7,382 bases of DNA from Verrucomicrobiota bacterium (GTDB lineage: Bacteria; Verrucomicrobiota; Verrucomicrobiia; Verrucomicrobiales; Verrucomicrobiaceae), in the NCBI GenBank assembly GCA_023428335.1, contig JAEYYS010000386.1, positions 1-7,382 on the forward strand. The letters are read 5' to 3'. Positions within the stretch are counted from its first letter, which is position 1. Every line of letters starts with the position of its first letter. A model generated the notes under the pieces. The model ran no database searches, was not told the DNA's origin, and saw only the letters and a program-made list of their open reading frames with translations. Shown here piece by piece: positions 5,700-7,382 of the stretch. The position numbers were made by a program, and so were the translations under genes.

Positions 5700-6656
5700 T
5701 CAGCCCTGGGACTTGAGGTCCTGGTACATCTGGTAGCCCTGCTCGGGGGTCAGGCCCTCGTGCACCACGCCGCGCACGGCGCGCATCATCGCCACCGGGG
5801 CGTCGCTCTGGAAGATGTTGCGGCCCATGTCCACGCCGCTGGCGCCCTGCTGGATGGCGTTGTAGCTCATCTTCAGCGCGTCGAGTTCCGGCAGCTTCTT
5901 GCCACCGGCAATGACGATCGGCACCGGGCAGCAGGAGGTGATGGTGTCGAAGCCTTCTTCCGTGTAGTAGCACTTCACGACGTTGGCGCCGAGTTCCGCC
6001 ATGATGCGGGTCGCCAGGCGGAAGTACTGGGCGTTGCGCGCCATTGCGCGGCCGACGGCCACGACACCCATGACGCCGATGCCGTAGCGGCTGGCGGCGT
6101 CGACGAGGTCGGTGAGGTTCTTCAGGCTCTGGCGCTCGTAGGCGCTGCCGACAAAGACCTGCACGGCCAGCACGCTGGCGTTGAGGCGGATCGCCTCCTC
6201 GATGTTGAGGGCGGTGCTCTCGTTGGACAGCGGCTCAAAGCCCGGGCGACCGAACTTCACCTTTTTGCCGTCAAGATCGCCTTCCCATTCTTCCATCGGG
6301 CTGACCATCGAGGTGCCGCCCGAGGCGCGCAGGGCGATGGCCTTCTGGGTGGAGGCGGGGATGATGCTGCGCTGGATGCCGCGGGTGAGCATGAGGCAGT
6401 CGGCGTAGGGTTCGAGCGGCAGGATGGTCTGGTCGACGCGCTCCAGGCCGGTGGTCGGGCCCTGGAAGTAGCCGTGGTCGAAGGCGAGCATGACGGTGCG
6501 ACCGTCCTTGGGGTTGAAGACCTTGCTGAGGCGGTTCTTCAGGCCCCAGTCGTACTGGTGGCTGCCCTTGAGGAAGAAGCCGGGGGCCTCCTGGGGGACG
6601 TGGGTGAAGAATTCCTTTTCCTTCTTGTCGGCTGCGCTGGTCTGGATGTCGGCCAT
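5700..6656 (-). CDS. lsrF: LsrF-like class I aldolase/thiolase (DeoC/FbaB superfamily)
   Basis: The 318-residue product closely resembles E. coli LsrF, recalled from memory, across nearly its full length. E. coli LsrF is the thiolase that cleaves 3-hydroxy-5-phosphonooxypentane-2,4-dione in autoinducer-2 breakdown. Shared blocks include MLAFDHGYFQGPTTGLERVD (56-75), LMLTRGI (88-94), CPVPIVIAGGKKLPE (243-257) and GASGVDMGRNIFQSD (271-285). The Schiff-base lysine is expected at K228 in VVKCYY, matching LsrF Lys203. A charged, Gly-rich segment (about 117-142) has no counterpart in E. coli LsrF. No lsrK, lsrR, lsrG or transporter genes of the Lsr type are nearby, so an AI-2 role is unproven; a class I fructose-bisphosphate aldolase-like or other aldolase role is possible. 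I chose the ATG at 6656 because homology begins at MADIQ. An in-frame ATG at 6740 would add 28 unrelated residues. No Shine-Dalgarno precedes it; the leader is CCACCCACCCACACGACC. Confidence 0.88.
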   Translation of the reverse strand: MADIQTSAADKKEKEFFTHVPQEAPGFFLKGSHQYDWGLKNRLSKVFNPKDGRTVMLAFDHGYFQGPTTGLERVDQTILPLEPYADCLMLTRGIQRSIIPASTQKAIALRASGGTSMVSPMEEWEGDLDGKKVKFGRPGFEPLSNESTALNIEEAIRLNASVLAVQVFVGSAYERQSLKNLTDLVDAASRYGIGVMGVVAVGRAMARNAQYFRLATRIMAELGANVVKCYYTEEGFDTITSCCPVPIVIAGGKKLPELDALKMSYNAIQQGASGVDMGRNIFQSDAPVAMMRAVRGVVHEGLTPEQGYQMYQDLKSQG

Positions 6657-6700
6657 GGTCGTGTGGGTGGGTGGACCCGCATTTTGGACCGCATCGCCCC

Positions 6701-6738
6701 GCGCGCAAGTCGCGCTTTGGTGGGCGGAGCGACTCCGC
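6701..6738. repeat. Candidate REP-like double hairpin beside the RAYT gene
   Basis: Two compact palindromes lie 8 bases apart: GCGCG-CAAGT-CGCGC (6701-6715) and GCGGAG-CGA-CTCCGC (6724-6738). Short GC stems in tandem near a REP-associated transposase are what its target repeats look like. Only one copy is in this window, so repeat status is inferred. Both would also sit in the 5' leader of the lsrF-like mRNA if transcription begins upstream of them. Confidence 0.4.
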
Positions 6739-6759
6739 ATGGGAATGCATCTGGCTGAA

Positions 6760-6788
6760 GTTCAATGCCGGGAAAACACACCTGCCAA
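6760..6788 (-). promoter_or_regulatory. Weak promoter candidate for the lsrF-like gene
   Basis: On the minus strand TTGGCA (6783-6788) matches the sigma-70 -35 box at 5 of 6 positions. A 17-base spacer leads to TTGAAC (6760-6765), which matches the -10 box at only 3 of 6. Position fits the only sizeable gap upstream of the lsrF-like gene, giving a leader of roughly 95 bases. The call is tentative. Confidence 0.2.
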
Positions 6789-6797
6789 ATCCCCCTC

Positions 6798-6827
6798 AAG
6801 AAAACTTCACAGCCCACTCAGTCGAAG
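6798..6827 (-). terminator. Weak terminator-like hairpin after the RAYT gene
   Basis: Immediately after the transposase stop, the minus strand has CTTC-G-AC pairing with GT-GAAG across a 10-base loop, followed directly by TTTTCTT. The stem is short (6 bp with one bulge), so strength is doubtful, but position and T-run fit termination of the transposase transcript. Confidence 0.35.
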
Positions 6828-6828
6828 C

Positions 6829-7382
6829 TCAAGTCACCGCATCCACCCGCAATCGCCGGATCGCATACAGTGGCGACTCACTCTCCGTCACCCGCCGCGC
6901 CCCCGATCGTCGCTTCGGCCCAAACTGCCCCCGATTCGCCGCAAACGCCGCCTCCACAAACTCCCGGCTGCCCAAGACCAGCCCATCACTGAAATACCTC
7001 ACCCGCAACCGCACCAACTCCGACGTCGACAGCCTGCCTTTCTCGCGAAGGACCGCCCTTGCCTCCTCGGCGGTGACGCCGCGCTCCACGACGTTCAGGT
7101 TCTGTGCGTCCTTGATCTCCACCCCGCTGGAGAACAGCAGGCAGCGGTAGGCTTCCGCTCCGCCCGCACTCTCCCAGCCATCCACCGGCCTACCTGTCAC
7201 CTTCGCCAGCCCTCGCCGCGCCCGCTGGCTGCCGCCCATCGCCTCGCCGTAGCCACTCCAGCGGTAGTCCTTCGGATCCTCCACCAACCCCGCGCGCACC
7301 GGGTTCAGATCGATGTAGGCCGCCATCGTCTGCAGCGGCTCCCCCTTGCCCTCGACCAGCACGCTCTTGAACCGGTCCATCC
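6829..7382 (-). CDS. REP-associated tyrosine transposase (RAYT, IS200-like Y1/HUH), C-terminal part
   Basis: The reading frame is open to the right edge, so the N-terminal part with the HUH metal-binding motif lies outside the window. The ATG at 7378-7380 is probably internal, since DRFKSVLVEG is a mid-protein motif of this family. The visible 183 residues begin with RFKSVLVEG and then AAYIDLNPVRAGLV (21-33 from that Met), whose Tyr22 is the likely catalytic tyrosine by family analogy, then DPKDYRWSGYGEA (35-47). After these comes a region of about 100 residues ending GSREFVEAAFAANRGQFGPK (137-156) and LYAIRRLRVDAV. It lies beyond the Y1 catalytic fold and may bind DNA. RAYTs are single-copy housekeeping-like transposases linked to REP palindromes; candidate palindromes lie about 90-130 bases downstream. 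Whether the full gene is intact cannot be seen. Confidence 0.88.
   Translation of the reverse strand, partial: MDRFKSVLVEGKGEPLQTMAAYIDLNPVRAGLVEDPKDYRWSGYGEAMGGSQRARRGLAKVTGRPVDGWESAGGAEAYRCLLFSSGVEIKDAQNLNVVERGVTAEEARAVLREKGRLSTSELVRLRVRYFSDGLVLGSREFVEAAFAANRGQFGPKRRSGARRVTESESPLYAIRRLRVDAVT

Noticed and set aside
6657..6740. 28-residue N-terminal extension of the lsrF-like protein from the ATG at 6740
   Set aside because: The extra residues look non-coding, overlap the palindromes, and homology starts at the ATG at 6656.
5403..6758. Long plus-strand open frame of 451 codons
   Set aside because: It is antisense to the ATPase and the lsrF-like gene, with low-complexity Ala/Gly/His/Val composition and no family motif.
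1..7382. CRISPR array, tRNA, rRNA, toxin-antitoxin pair or defence island
   Set aside because: I looked for regularly spaced repeats, cloverleaf arms and small paired frames on both strands and saw none.

Overview
This is a GC-rich window in which every gene I can support lies on the minus strand, so it is transcribed from right to left. In transcription order the genes are: the 3' part of a REP-associated (IS200-like, Y1/HUH) transposase; an LsrF-like class I aldolase/thiolase; an ABC-transporter ATPase; an ABC-2 type permease; a membrane-anchored TPR-like helical protein; the AAA+ ATPase RarA (MgsA); a secreted sialidase-like beta-propeller; and dihydrofolate reductase (FolA). The gene set and protein style suggest a Verrucomicrobiota member, possibly Opitutales. 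Pointers are the TPR-like partner of the ABC-2 permease, the secreted Asp-box propeller, the RAYT with its long C-terminal domain, and several starts with no Shine-Dalgarno. This assignment is inference; no rRNA or other phylogenetic marker is present.

Right end (about 5645-7382): the transposase fragment runs off the window edge. It is followed by a 172-base gap with a weak terminator-like hairpin, a weak promoter candidate and two compact hairpins that could be a REP-like element. The lsrF-like gene comes next, then a 55-base gap with a perfect 9-bp GC stem.

Centre (3106-5644): ATPase, permease and TPR-like protein form a tightly coupled trio. The first junction overlaps by 4 bases (ATGA) and the second by 1 base (TGATG). 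Strong Shine-Dalgarno sequences sit inside the upstream genes. I read this as an ABC-2 exporter with a co-translated, envelope-anchored accessory protein of unknown role.

Left end (123-3059): rarA (GTG start) lies 46 bases after the trio. The secreted propeller follows after 61 bases, and folA overlaps its stop by 4 bases (ATGA). The whole 5644-to-123 stretch could be one transcript joining envelope transport, replication-fork maintenance, a secreted glycan-type protein and folate metabolism. The last three look like co-transcribed neighbours rather than one pathway.

I found no CRISPR array, tRNA, rRNA or recognisable defence cassette. The items most worth a second look are the ABC/TPR trio, the LsrF homologue with an internal charged insertion and no lsr neighbours, the candidate REP hairpins beside the RAYT, and the sialidase-like protein coupled to folA.
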